64,000 bases of DNA, taken from contig JALOTZ010000014.1 of assembly GCA_025457615.1 (NCBI GenBank), forward strand, positions 1 to 64,000. Reading direction: 5' to 3'. Below are positions 26,149 through 34,981 of the stretch, one piece after another (the first letter of the stretch is position 1; the number at the start of each line of letters is the position of its first letter). The notes beneath the pieces are model-generated. The model saw only the letters and a list, made by a program, of their open reading frames with translations. It did no database searches and was not told the DNA's origin. The DNA comes from Verrucomicrobiota bacterium. Its GTDB lineage: Bacteria; Verrucomicrobiota; Verrucomicrobiia; Limisphaerales; DSYF01. A program made the translations under genes and the position numbers.

Positions 26149-26980
26149 GGAAATCCGCATCACCCTTCTGGTGGAAAACACGGTCCACGGAATGGGCCTG
26201 AAGGCCGAACACGGTTTGAGCTATCATATCGCCATCGGCACCCGGCAGGTATTGTTCGACACCGGCCAGACAGATGTGCTTCTGGCCAACGCGCGGCAAC
26301 TCGGTCTGGACCTGAGCCAGTTGGACACCATCGTCCTGAGCCACGGCCATTACGATCATACCGGCGGACTGGCCGTGACCCGGCGCCTGGCCCCGGAGGC
26401 ACGGATCGTCCTGCATGCCTCCGCCTTGGCCCCCAAGTTCTCGGCCAAACCGGACGGCAGCGGACGGGCCATCGGGATGAGCCCGGGCATGCTGGACAGC
26501 CTGACTGCGGCCCGGATCACGTTCTGCCGTGGCCAACCCGTGGATCTGGGGGAGGGCCTGTTCGCCACCGGCGAGATCCCCCGCACAACGCAGCACGAAG
26601 ATGTCGGCGGACGATTCTTCCTGGATCCCGCCTGCCGACAACCCGATCCCCTGCTGGATGACCAGGCGCTGTTCTTTGAGTCGGCGGAAGGAACCGTGGT
26701 GCTGCTAGGCTGCGCCCACGCCGGAGTCATCAACACGCTGCGGCATATCGAGTCCTTGTCCCGCACCTCGCGCTTTGCCGCCGTCCTGGGCGGGATGCAC
26801 CTGCTCAACGCCTCGGAGGAACGGATGCAATCCACTCTGGAAGAATTGCGCCAACGCGACATTGGCGCACTCGCCCCGCTGCATTGCACAGGCTGGAATG
26901 CGACGATGCGATTGTGGCAGGCGTTTCCCCAACAGTGCTGCGAGGGGGCGGTGGGGACCGTCTGGCGCTTCCCGCGCTGA
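26141..26980 (+). CDS. MBL-fold metallo-hydrolase, dihydropterin-synthase-like group
   Basis: 279 residues. The metallo-beta-lactamase metal motif is SHGHYDHTGG (about residues 66-75), with later ligands in GCAHAGVINT and APLHCTGWNA. Together these resemble the MBL group annotated as 7,8-dihydropterin-6-methyl-4-(beta-D-ribofuranosyl)-aminobenzene-phosphate synthase in archaea and anaerobes. It overlaps the thioesterase gene by 8 bases and belongs to the same transcription unit. Similar MBL genes accompany NifX-like clusters in other genomes from my general knowledge; I could not check this. Confidence 0.85.
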   Translation: MPEEIRITLLVENTVHGMGLKAEHGLSYHIAIGTRQVLFDTGQTDVLLANARQLGLDLSQLDTIVLSHGHYDHTGGLAVTRRLAPEARIVLHASALAPKFSAKPDGSGRAIGMSPGMLDSLTAARITFCRGQPVDLGEGLFATGEIPRTTQHEDVGGRFFLDPACRQPDPLLDDQALFFESAEGTVVLLGCAHAGVINTLRHIESLSRTSRFAAVLGGMHLLNASEERMQSTLEELRQRDIGALAPLHCTGWNATMRLWQAFPQQCCEGAVGTVWRFPR

Positions 26981-27021
26981 CCTTGGAATCACGCTTTTCC
27001 ACCCGACCCATTCTTCCTCGA

Positions 27022-27098
27022 TTTCTTCCTCCTTCTCTTTCTCTTTATCGCTCCCCGCACCTCAACGTGCCCAGATAAAGAGAAGGAGAAAGAGGGAG
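27022..27098. repeat. Pyrimidine/purine inverted repeat
   Basis: A TCCTCCTTCTCTTTCTCTTTAT run (about 27027-27048) is matched after 26 bases by ATAAAGAGAAGGAGAAAGAG (27075-27094), an imperfect inverted repeat of about 20 bp. It lies between the MBL gene and the next MBL gene on the same strand and could act as a terminator or mRNA-stabilising hairpin. Confidence 0.5.
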
Positions 27099-27175
27099 AG
27101 AGGTTCATGGGTTCAGAGCCGTCTGGGCCAGGAAAAATCGTTGCTCCACCGCCGTGCCGTTTCTAACGTCCGCGC

Positions 27176-27958
27176 GTGCCTTGCAGTGTGACCATTCTGG
27201 GAAGCGGCTCCGGCGGCAATTGCGCCTATATCGAGACGGCGGAGACCCGGCTGCTGGTGGACGCCGGGTTCAGCGCCCGCCAGATCCGCCAGCGCCTGGC
27301 TGGAATCGGCCGGACCCCCGAGAACCTGACCGCCATCCTCGTCACGCACGAACACGGGGACCATGTCCAAGGCTTGCCCCTCATCGCCCAGCGCCTGGGC
27401 ATCCCGGTTTACGCCAACCGCCTGACCCTGGACGCGCTGGCGTTCCAGCAGGACATCCGCTTTGCCGGCCACGTCTTCGAAACCGGGGCCAGCTTCGAGA
27501 TCGGCGATGTGCGCGTGGACACCTTCAGCATCCCTCACGACGCCCAGGACCCGGTCGGTTTCCTGCTGCGGACCGAATTGGGCAACATCGGCTTTCTGAC
27601 CGATCTCGGACATGCGACCCGGCTGGTCATGGAGCGGGTGCGCAGCGCCAATGTCCTCCTGCTGGAGGCCAACCACGACGTCAAGCTCCTCCAGGACGAC
27701 GTCCGGCGCCCATGGAGCCTCAAGCAGCGGATTCTCAGCCGTCACGGCCACCTGTCCAACGACGCCGCAGCCGAGACGATTGAACAGATTGTCTCGGAGA
27801 ACCTGCGTCATCTCTACCTGGGGCACTTGAGCCGGGACTGCAACCGTCCGGAGCTGGCTCAGCAGACGGTCGGCGCGCGTTTGCAGCGGGCCGGCGCTCA
27901 TCATGTGCGCATCGAGGTGGCCTCCCAGGACGCGCCCTCCCCCACCTTGAGCCTCTAA
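27176..27958 (+). CDS. MBL-fold hydrolase, YycJ/WalJ-like
   Basis: 260 residues from a GTG at 27176. The start SVTILGSGSGGNCAYIET and the metal motif VTHEHGDHVQGL are characteristic of the YycJ (WalJ) subgroup of MBL-fold 5'-3' DNA exonucleases. A later His/Asp set (LLEANHDVKLL, YLGHLSRDCN) fits the remaining ligands. The family is linked to DNA repair and cell-wall control in Firmicutes; its role here is unknown. The RNA methyltransferase gene follows after 12 bases, so the two are probably cotranscribed. Confidence 0.88.
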   Translation: MPCSVTILGSGSGGNCAYIETAETRLLVDAGFSARQIRQRLAGIGRTPENLTAILVTHEHGDHVQGLPLIAQRLGIPVYANRLTLDALAFQQDIRFAGHVFETGASFEIGDVRVDTFSIPHDAQDPVGFLLRTELGNIGFLTDLGHATRLVMERVRSANVLLLEANHDVKLLQDDVRRPWSLKQRILSRHGHLSNDAAAETIEQIVSENLRHLYLGHLSRDCNRPELAQQTVGARLQRAGAHHVRIEVASQDAPSPTLSL

Positions 27959-27970
27959 CGCCTCACTCGC

Positions 27971-28789
27971 ATGCTGCATGTTCAACGGGTTGAATCGCTG
28001 GACCATCCGGCCCTGGCCCCCTACCGCACCATGCGCCGCCCGATCGACCACGTGCACCAGGGCATCTTTGTGGCGGAGGGCGAGAAGGTGGTCCGACGAT
28101 TGTTGGAAAGCCCGACGTTCCAGGTGGTTTCCCTGCTCATCCCGCCCAAGTGGTTGGAGGACTATGGATCCCTGGTCGAGGCGCGGCGCGAGAGCATCGA
28201 GGTCTTCGTGGCCGAAAAGCAGGTTCTGGAAGAGCTGATCGGCTTCTCGATGTACCAGGGCGTGCTCGCGGTGGGCCGGATTCCGCCTCAACCGTCACTG
28301 GAATCGGTGCTCGACGGCAGTCCAAAGCCGCTGCTCCTGCTGGCCACCGACGCCCTCTCGAACGCCGCCAACATGGGCGCGGTGGTCCGCAACAGCGTGG
28401 CCTTCGGATGCCACGCCCTGATCGTCGGCGAAACCTGCTCTCCCCCCTGGCTCCGACGCTCCGTCCGCTCCTCGATGGGCACCATCTTCGACCTGCCGGT
28501 GATTGAAACGGCCAGCCTGGTGCTGACGCTCCGCGGGTTGCGCCACCGGGGTGTGCACATCCTGGGGGCGCATCCGCATGTGGACGGCCACACCCTGGCG
28601 CAGGTCCGCCTGAACCGGGACGTCTGCATCGTGGTGGGGAGCGAAGGCAGCGGGCTCGGACCTGAAGTGTTGGAGGCCTGCGATGAACACGCCGCCATCC
28701 CGATGCAGTTGGGGGTGGATTCCCTCAACGTCACCAGCGCCACCTCGGTCTTCCTCTACGAAGCCAACCGTCAGCGGGGCCGGGGTTGA
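27971..28789 (+). CDS. SpoU/TrmH-family RNA methyltransferase
   Basis: 272 residues. An N-terminal substrate-binding portion (HQGIFVAEGEKVVRRLL) is followed by the SPOUT trefoil-knot domain with all three motifs: NAANMGAVVRNSVAFG, VVGSEGSGLGPEVL and VDSLNVTSATSVFLYE. It should 2'-O-methylate ribose in rRNA or tRNA. The target nucleotide is not determinable. It forms a likely operon with the upstream YycJ-like gene. Confidence 0.92.
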   Translation: MLHVQRVESLDHPALAPYRTMRRPIDHVHQGIFVAEGEKVVRRLLESPTFQVVSLLIPPKWLEDYGSLVEARRESIEVFVAEKQVLEELIGFSMYQGVLAVGRIPPQPSLESVLDGSPKPLLLLATDALSNAANMGAVVRNSVAFGCHALIVGETCSPPWLRRSVRSSMGTIFDLPVIETASLVLTLRGLRHRGVHILGAHPHVDGHTLAQVRLNRDVCIVVGSEGSGLGPEVLEACDEHAAIPMQLGVDSLNVTSATSVFLYEANRQRGRG

Positions 28790-28798
28790 GGCCTTGGC

Positions 28799-29743
28799 TC
28801 AATCCAGAGGGTGTCCCCGAGCCGCCAGCAACAGCCGATACCATTCCTCGCGACTCAACTCGAGGCTGGCCGCCCGGGCCGCCTCCCGGATGCGGTCCGG
28901 CTGCGTGGAACCCACAATGGGCATAACCCGGGCCGGGTGTTTCATCAGCCAGGCCAACGCCACCACCGCCCGGCTTGCGCCATGGGCGGAGGCCACCTCG
29001 TCCAGCACCGGCTTGATGGGATCCGGGTCATACTTCTGCTGCCAGCTCAGCAACCGCCCGGCTCCGTCCGCCAACATCCCGCCGCCCAGCGGGCTCCAGG
29101 CCATCGGTGTAATGTCTTCCCTCAGGCATTGGTCCAAAGTGCCGTCCGTCAACGGATCCAACCGCATCAAGCTGAACTCGAACTGGTGGGTCACGATCGG
29201 CATCGGGCAGGCGGCCTGGAGAGCGGCGAGCAGGGTCGGGCGGAAATTGCTCACCCCGAAATGCCGCACCTTGCCCTGCTCCTTCAACTGCGTGAACGCC
29301 CGCGCCACCTCCCCGGGATCGACCAGGTAATCCGGACGATGCAACATGTAGATGTCAATGGTCTCAACCCCCAGACGCTTCAGCGATCCTTCGCAAGACT
29401 CGATGAGGTGTTCGGCGGACAAATCGTAGCGCTGCGGCGAGTGGGGATGCGGCAGGCCGGCATGCCGGACACCGCCCTTGGTGAGAATAACCACCCGCTC
29501 CCGCATCCCCGACACCTCCCTGAGCGCCTGGCCGAGAATCCTCTCCGCCGCGCCGCCGCCATAGATGTCCGCGTTGTCAAACAGCGTGTATCCGCTCTCG
29601 TAAGCGGCTATCACTGACCGGCGGCCGGCCGCCACGGCCTCGGGGGACGGCCCGGCGGGGCCCGCAGCCCCCGCAATCCGCCAACAACCGTAGGCCAGGC
29701 AGCCGCACCTGAGTTCGCTCGCGCCGATGGGAATCTGTTTCAT
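28799..29743 (-). CDS. Aldo/keto reductase
   Basis: 314 residues with a TIM-barrel AKR layout. The catalytic tetrad is visible as Asp and Tyr in LFDNADIYGGGAAE, Lys in VVILTKGG and His in IYMLHRPDY. An NADP-binding end (MPIVGSTQPDRIREAARAA) follows. It resembles the YdhF-like group. The gene is convergent with the methyltransferase gene, leaving only 9 bases between stops. Substrate unknown. Confidence 0.93.
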   Translation of the reverse strand: MKQIPIGASELRCGCLAYGCWRIAGAAGPAGPSPEAVAAGRRSVIAAYESGYTLFDNADIYGGGAAERILGQALREVSGMRERVVILTKGGVRHAGLPHPHSPQRYDLSAEHLIESCEGSLKRLGVETIDIYMLHRPDYLVDPGEVARAFTQLKEQGKVRHFGVSNFRPTLLAALQAACPMPIVTHQFEFSLMRLDPLTDGTLDQCLREDITPMAWSPLGGGMLADGAGRLLSWQQKYDPDPIKPVLDEVASAHGASRAVVALAWLMKHPARVMPIVGSTQPDRIREAARAASLELSREEWYRLLLAARGHPLD

Positions 29744-29827
29744 AACATGTCGGGTTTGGGTGCGCGCAGCTTTCCAAACCCGCGCGGCTTGTCAATGGAC
29801 AACGACGCTTGGTAACGTGGCGCGCTC

Positions 29828-30418
29828 TTGAAGAACGACACCTCCGCCCCCCAGCCGCCGTCTCCAACCACCGGCGGCGTGCCGTTGTGCGTGGACCTGG
29901 ACGGCACGCTCATCGGCACCGACACCATGTGGGAAGCCATGCTCTGGCTGGTCAAATGTAACCCGTTGAATCTCCTCTCGTTGTTCTGGTGGTGGGCCCG
30001 CGGCCGGGCGCATTTGAAACGCCAACTGGCGGCGCGCGCCCGGATCGACATCGCCGCCCTGCCCTATCATGCCGCGCTCATCCAGTGGCTCAGGCAGGAG
30101 AAGGCGTCCGGACGCCGCTTGATCCTGGTGACGGCTTCAGACCAAAGCATGGGCGAACGCGTGGCCGCGCATGTCCACCTGTTTGACGAGGTGATCGGCA
30201 GCAATGGGCGCGAGAACTTGCGCGGCCACACCAAACGACGCCGGTTGAATGAACGGTTCGGGAAGGGCGGATACGATTACGCCGGCAACTCCTCGGTGGA
30301 CCTCCAGGTCTGGCCTGACGTCCGCGCCGCCATCGTCGTGAACGCCCGGGCCAGCGTGCTGGAGCGGGCCCGGCGCCTGGCGCCCGTGGAGCAGGTGTTC
30401 GGTCCGCCGCCCGGATGA
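29828..30418 (+). CDS. HAD-family hydrolase resembling the N-terminal domain of HAD-UbiA fusions
   Basis: 196 residues from a TTG at 29828; no ATG or GTG fits. HAD motif I is CVDLDGTLIGTDTMWEAM, motif II LILVTASDQSMGERV and motif III DYAGNSSVDLQVW. Motif III and the ending VVNARASVLERARR are typical of the HAD module placed before a UbiA-type prenyltransferase. Here the frame stops after FGPPPG and no UbiA domain follows; 30419-30620 has no recognisable gene. It may be a stand-alone phosphatase or a truncated fusion gene. Confidence 0.82.
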   Translation: MKNDTSAPQPPSPTTGGVPLCVDLDGTLIGTDTMWEAMLWLVKCNPLNLLSLFWWWARGRAHLKRQLAARARIDIAALPYHAALIQWLRQEKASGRRLILVTASDQSMGERVAAHVHLFDEVIGSNGRENLRGHTKRRRLNERFGKGGYDYAGNSSVDLQVWPDVRAAIVVNARASVLERARRLAPVEQVFGPPPG

Positions 30419-30620
30419 TCCCCGCCAGGCCGGCCTCGTCCGTCCGGTTGTCGGAGGCGCAATGCGACACCGTCAGCCGCTTTCCGCGCCCAAGATCGGG
30501 GTCTGGGCCTGAATCCCGGGACAACCCGACGGCTGCCGACCCCGGGCACTTCGGGACAACGCACTTGTCCAATCCCTTGGCCGCGCCCATGATCGCACCG
30601 CCGACCTGAAACCCCGTCTC

Positions 30621-30947
30621 ATGACATCTGCCAACGCATTCTCCGTCGTCCTGGTCACCGCCCCCACCCCTGCGGTGGCCCGGAAGCTGGCGCGCGCCGC
30701 GCTCGACCAACGCCTGATCGCCTGCGCCAATCTCGTGCCCCGCATCGAGTCATGGTACTGGTGGCAGGGCCGGATTGAATCCGGCAAGGAACAACTGATG
30801 GTGATGAAAACCCGCCGGACCTTGCTGCCCCGGCTGGAAAAGCTGATCCGCCAGTTGCACCCCTACGACACCCCCGAGTTCATCGCCCTGCCCCTGACCG
30901 CCGGCAACCGACGCTATCTGGACTGGATCCACCGCGAAACACAGTGA
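30621..30947 (+). CDS. cutA: CutA divalent-cation tolerance protein
   Basis: 108 residues of the trimeric CutA1 fold: VVLVTAPTPAVARKLARAAL at the start, ACANLVPRIESWYWWQGRIE in the middle and the conserved HPYDTPEFIALPL near the end. The family is linked to copper tolerance in E. coli but its biochemical role is unsettled. Length is normal. It is preceded by a 202-bp gap after the HAD gene. Confidence 0.95.
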   Translation: MTSANAFSVVLVTAPTPAVARKLARAALDQRLIACANLVPRIESWYWWQGRIESGKEQLMVMKTRRTLLPRLEKLIRQLHPYDTPEFIALPLTAGNRRYLDWIHRETQ

Positions 30948-31092
30948 CCAGGCGCCCCGCCGCCGGGACCCAACGGGGACAGGGTCATTGGTTCCCCAAG
31001 GGGACATGATCAAAGAGTCAGGACAAATCGGATACCTTTTCTTGCCACACCCCGGCGGCTGATGCACAGTGCGGCAAGATAAGGAAAATGCC

Positions 31093-31674
31093 ATGTCACT
31101 AGAATTGGAGCTGAACAAATTCCCGAAGCGGGTGAACCTCAAGGGCGGATTCTCCTGTGAGCTCCGTCCCTTGCGGCGCACCGACGAGGAGAGCCTGCAT
31201 GCCTTCTTCCGGATGCTCCCCGAGAAGGAGCGGATGTTCATCAAACACCGCGTCAACGAGCAGCCGGTCATCCGGGACTGGTGCCAGAACATCGATTACG
31301 CCCGGAATCTGCCCATCGTCGGCCTGGCGGATGGCAAGATCGTTGCCGACGCCACGCTGCACCAGCAGCAGGGCGGGTGGAAACGGCATGTGGGCCGGGT
31401 CAGCGTCCTCGTGTTGCCCGAGTATCGCGGCCGCGGATTGGCCCGGGCGCTCATCCACGAGATCGTGGAAGTGGCGCGCAACATCGGCCTGGAGCACGTG
31501 GAAGCGGAGTTCATGGGCGACCAGGAAGCGGCCATCAAGATGTTCGCCCTCATGGGCTTCAGCAATCTCCTGACCCTGGAGGATTACGTGAAGGACATGC
31601 AGGCCATCAAGCACGACTACGTCCTCATGGGACTGCAACTCAAGACGGACGAGGAATACGCCGGGATGGGTTAG
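31093..31674 (+). CDS. GNAT-family N-acetyltransferase
   Basis: 193 residues from the ATG at 31093, with AAGGAAAA about 5-12 bases upstream; a GTG at 31069 is in frame. The GNAT acetyl-CoA site is visible as VSVLVLPEYRGRGLARALIH (about 108-127). It is followed by a helix and the EAEFMGDQEAAIKMFALMGF segment. It acetylates an unknown amine. In the 145-bp gap upstream, TTGCCAC at about 31043 might be a -35 box, but no clear -10 is seen. Confidence 0.88.
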   Translation: MSLELELNKFPKRVNLKGGFSCELRPLRRTDEESLHAFFRMLPEKERMFIKHRVNEQPVIRDWCQNIDYARNLPIVGLADGKIVADATLHQQQGGWKRHVGRVSVLVLPEYRGRGLARALIHEIVEVARNIGLEHVEAEFMGDQEAAIKMFALMGFSNLLTLEDYVKDMQAIKHDYVLMGLQLKTDEEYAGMG

Positions 31675-31772
31675 GCGATCGCCCGCGGCGGCCCTTCTCC
31701 TGCGCCAGCCTCGGGTTCCCGGCCTTTTGAACCCCTGCCGGCCCTGGGTGTCGAATACAGACATTGTCAGCG

Positions 31773-33320
31773 GTGAAAAACATCCTTCTGCCCCCGGGGA
31801 CACTCCTGTTCCTCGCTGCCGGGACGCTCTGGTGCCCGGCGCAACAGGTGCCTGTCCAGGAACGCCAACTCGACAACGGCCTGCGCGTGCTGCTGGTCGA
31901 ACGGCACGATGAACCGAGCGTGTCCGGAGGCTGGGTGGCCCATGTGGGCAGCGCCAACGAGCGTCCCGGAATCACCGGCATGGCTCACCTTTTCGAACAC
32001 ATGATGTTCAAGGGCACCCGCACCATCGGCACCCGGGATTACCAACGCGACCAGGCCGTCATCCAGCGCCAGGAGGAGGTCCGCTCCGCCATCCGCGAGG
32101 AGGAAGCCAAGCTGCGGGCCGCCTGGCGCCGGGGCGAAATTGACGACCTTCAGAACCCGGACCACAAACCGCCGCCACTGCGGGCCCTGGAGCGGGAGTT
32201 TGACGCGCTGGTGGCCGAACAGCGCGAGCTGCTCGTCAAGAACGAGTTCGACCGCATCTACACCACCGGCGGCGCCTCGGGCATGAACGCCTTCACCAGC
32301 ACGGACCTCACCGGCTACTTCATCACCGTGCCCGCCAACAAGCTCGAGCTGTGGGCCTGGATGGAATCCGAGCGGCTGCTCCACCCGGTCTTCCGCGAAT
32401 TCTACAGCGAACGCGATGTGGTGTTCGAGGAACGCCGGATGCGCACCGAGTCCACCCCGCTGGGCCGGTTTGACGAGGCCTTTGACTCCATGATCTGGAC
32501 CTCGCACCCCTACCAGTGGCCGGTGGGCGGGTGGCCTTCGGACATTGCGGCCATCTCGAAGGCGGAGGCGGACACCTTCTTTGCCACCTATTACGCACCC
32601 CAGAACATCACCTTGGTGCTGGTGGGCGATTTCGAGGCGGACGCGGCGATGCGGATGATCCAGCGGTATTTCGGACGCATCCCGCGCGGACCCCGGGCCG
32701 CGCCCGACCTGGTGACGAGCGAGATGCCGCAACTGGCCGAACGACGCATGAACGCCCAGGCCGAGACCAATCCCCGGCTGTCCATCGCCTGGCACACCGT
32801 TCCCTTCGGACACAAGGACTCCTACGCGCTGAACATCCTCTCCCAGATCCTGGCCACCCGCACCGGCCGCCTCTACAAGGGGCTGGTGCTCGGCCCGGAG
32901 GTCGCCACCGAGGTGGAGGCCGCGCCCGATTCCCGCAAATGGGCCGGAACCTTCGTCATCTCCGCCGAGGTCCGGGAACCGCACACCCCCCACGAGGTGG
33001 AACAGGCCATCAACGCGGAGCTCGAGCGGCTCAAACGCGAGCCGGTGCCGCCGGACGAATTGCAGAAGGTGAAGAACAACTTCGCCGCCTACGAGTACCG
33101 CCGCCTGACCTCCAACATGTCCATTCTCATCCAGTTGATTTTCTATGACGGACTCGGGGACTGGCGGGAGATCAACACCGCCGGGGCCAAACACCAGGCG
33201 GTCACGGCCGAACAGATTCAAGCGGTGGCTGCCAGGTATTTCACGGCCGAGAATCGCAACGTGGCCACCTACACGCGCAAGACCACGGAAGCGCAACCCA
33301 ACCCCTCCCCCGGATCATGA
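31773..33320 (+). CDS. M16 peptidase, catalytic subunit
   Basis: 515 residues from a GTG at 31773 (a TTG at 31764 is in frame), giving a signal peptide that ends near LWCPAQQ. The M16 zinc motif is intact as HLFEHMMFKG, with the distal Glu expected in the downstream helix. An unusual charged, coiled insert (about 95-160, QEEVRSAIREEEAKLRAA) separates the zinc motif from the FDRIYTTGGASGMNAFTS element. The second M16 domain follows. It is predicted to be a periplasmic metallopeptidase working with the overlapping downstream partner. Confidence 0.92.
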   Translation: MKNILLPPGTLLFLAAGTLWCPAQQVPVQERQLDNGLRVLLVERHDEPSVSGGWVAHVGSANERPGITGMAHLFEHMMFKGTRTIGTRDYQRDQAVIQRQEEVRSAIREEEAKLRAAWRRGEIDDLQNPDHKPPPLRALEREFDALVAEQRELLVKNEFDRIYTTGGASGMNAFTSTDLTGYFITVPANKLELWAWMESERLLHPVFREFYSERDVVFEERRMRTESTPLGRFDEAFDSMIWTSHPYQWPVGGWPSDIAAISKAEADTFFATYYAPQNITLVLVGDFEADAAMRMIQRYFGRIPRGPRAAPDLVTSEMPQLAERRMNAQAETNPRLSIAWHTVPFGHKDSYALNILSQILATRTGRLYKGLVLGPEVATEVEAAPDSRKWAGTFVISAEVREPHTPHEVEQAINAELERLKREPVPPDELQKVKNNFAAYEYRRLTSNMSILIQLIFYDGLGDWREINTAGAKHQAVTAEQIQAVAARYFTAENRNVATYTRKTTEAQPNPSPGS

Positions 33321-34846
33321 AGCCCGCCGCCCTCTGGATCGGTTTGGTGATCGCCGGGCTCAGCAGCGCCGGCTGCCACACCCACCCCGCCAGCGCCGCA
33401 CCCGCCGACACCACGTCCGCCAGCCCGATCCCGGATCGTCCGGAACAGTTGGTGTTTCCCCCCCTGGACTATCAACCGCCCCATCCCGATGAATTCCGCG
33501 TGACCCTCACCAACGGGCCGATCGCCTATGTGGCCAGCGACCGGGAGTTGCCGCTGGTCAACCTCCTGGTGCTCGTTCGCGTCGGCCACTACCTGGATCC
33601 CCAGGGCCAGGAAGGTCTGGCCGATCTGACCGGATACCTGCTGTCCAAAGGCGGCACCAAATCGATGAGCGCGGAGGATCTGGAGGAGCGACTGGCCTTT
33701 CTGGCCGCCGATTTCTCCTCCGAGACCGGCGATACACAAGGCCGGGTTCACCTGAACCTGCTTTCCAAGGATCTCGATGAAGGCCTGGCCCTGCTGCGCG
33801 AGGCCCTCACCGCGCCCCGGTTCCAGGAAGACAAGCTGACCCTGCGCAAGGAACAACTCCTCCAGGCCATGAAACAGCGCAACGACGACTCCGCCAACCT
33901 CGAAGCTCGTGAACGGGGCTTCCTGGCCTATGGCGACAGCTTCTGGAGCAACCAGTACGACACGGAGTCCTCGATCGCCGCCATCTCGCGCCCGGACCTC
34001 CAGGCCTTTCACCAGCAATGGTTTCATCCCCGCAACTTCGTGGTCGCGGCCAGCGGTGATTTCGACCGTCAGGAACTGATCGGAAAACTCGAGGCAGTCT
34101 TCGCCCACTGGCCGTTCCCGGGGCAAACACCCCCGGCCATCCCCACCCACACGACCTTCGCCGCCCCCGGAATCTACCTGGTGGACAAGGACGTCACTCA
34201 GGGCCGGGTCTCCGTGCTGCTGCCGGGCGTGATGCGCACCGATCCCGACTATTTTCCCGTGGTGCTCATGAACCGCATCCTCGGCGGCGGCGGGTTCACG
34301 TCGCGCCTGGTCAACCGCGTGCGATCCGACGAAGGACTGGCCTACGCCGCCGCCTCCACGTTCCCCGGCAGCGTGTATTATCCGGAACCGTTCGTCGCCG
34401 GATTCCAGACCAAGTCGCGCACCGTGGCCTACGCCACCTCGATCGTGCTGCAGGAAATCCACCGCCTGGCGCAAGAACCGGTGACGGCGGCCGAACTCGA
34501 AACCGCGCAGCGGTCCATGATCGACACGTTCCCCCGCGCCTTCGCCAGCAAGGCAGCCACCGTCGAACGCTTTGCCACCGATGAATTCACCGGGCGATAC
34601 CATACGGAACCCGACTATTACATGAAGTATCGGGATCGCATCGCTGCGGTCACCATCCCGGACATTCAACGCGCGGCCCGGACGCATCTTGACGCCCGAC
34701 CGCCCGCCATCCTGGTGGTCGGGGACAAGGAGGAGATTCTCAAGGGACACCCGGACCACCCCGGGCGCTTGGAGGACCTGGTCAAAGGCCCGATGGTCGC
34801 CGTGCCCTTGCGCGATCCCATGACCATGCGGCCCCTGACCGAGTAG
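33317..34846 (+). CDS. M16 peptidase-like lipoprotein lacking the zinc motif
   Basis: 509 residues. It overlaps the previous gene by 4 bases (ATGA), a sign of translational coupling. The N-terminus is a lipoprotein signal with lipobox LSSAGC. The M16 fold is clear (SAEDLEERLAFLAADFSS, GGGGFTSRLVNRVRSDEGLAYA), but the HxxEH site is replaced by GLADLTGYLLSKGG, so it should be non-catalytic. Active/inactive M16 pairs form heterodimers in which the inactive chain helps bind substrate. Here the pair is probably periplasmic and membrane-tethered through this subunit. Confidence 0.92.
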   Translation: MKPAALWIGLVIAGLSSAGCHTHPASAAPADTTSASPIPDRPEQLVFPPLDYQPPHPDEFRVTLTNGPIAYVASDRELPLVNLLVLVRVGHYLDPQGQEGLADLTGYLLSKGGTKSMSAEDLEERLAFLAADFSSETGDTQGRVHLNLLSKDLDEGLALLREALTAPRFQEDKLTLRKEQLLQAMKQRNDDSANLEARERGFLAYGDSFWSNQYDTESSIAAISRPDLQAFHQQWFHPRNFVVAASGDFDRQELIGKLEAVFAHWPFPGQTPPAIPTHTTFAAPGIYLVDKDVTQGRVSVLLPGVMRTDPDYFPVVLMNRILGGGGFTSRLVNRVRSDEGLAYAAASTFPGSVYYPEPFVAGFQTKSRTVAYATSIVLQEIHRLAQEPVTAAELETAQRSMIDTFPRAFASKAATVERFATDEFTGRYHTEPDYYMKYRDRIAAVTIPDIQRAARTHLDARPPAILVVGDKEEILKGHPDHPGRLEDLVKGPMVAVPLRDPMTMRPLTE

Positions 34847-34981
34847 GAATCGACCGCCAATCGTGAGCCAACCGGTTCCCCTTCGCGGACGAAAGGACCG
34901 CCCCATGAACCGGTGGGCAGAGGCTTCCTTCCAGCTCCCCGACCAGGGCGACGACCTCACGTCGGCGCCTGCAGCACCCAC

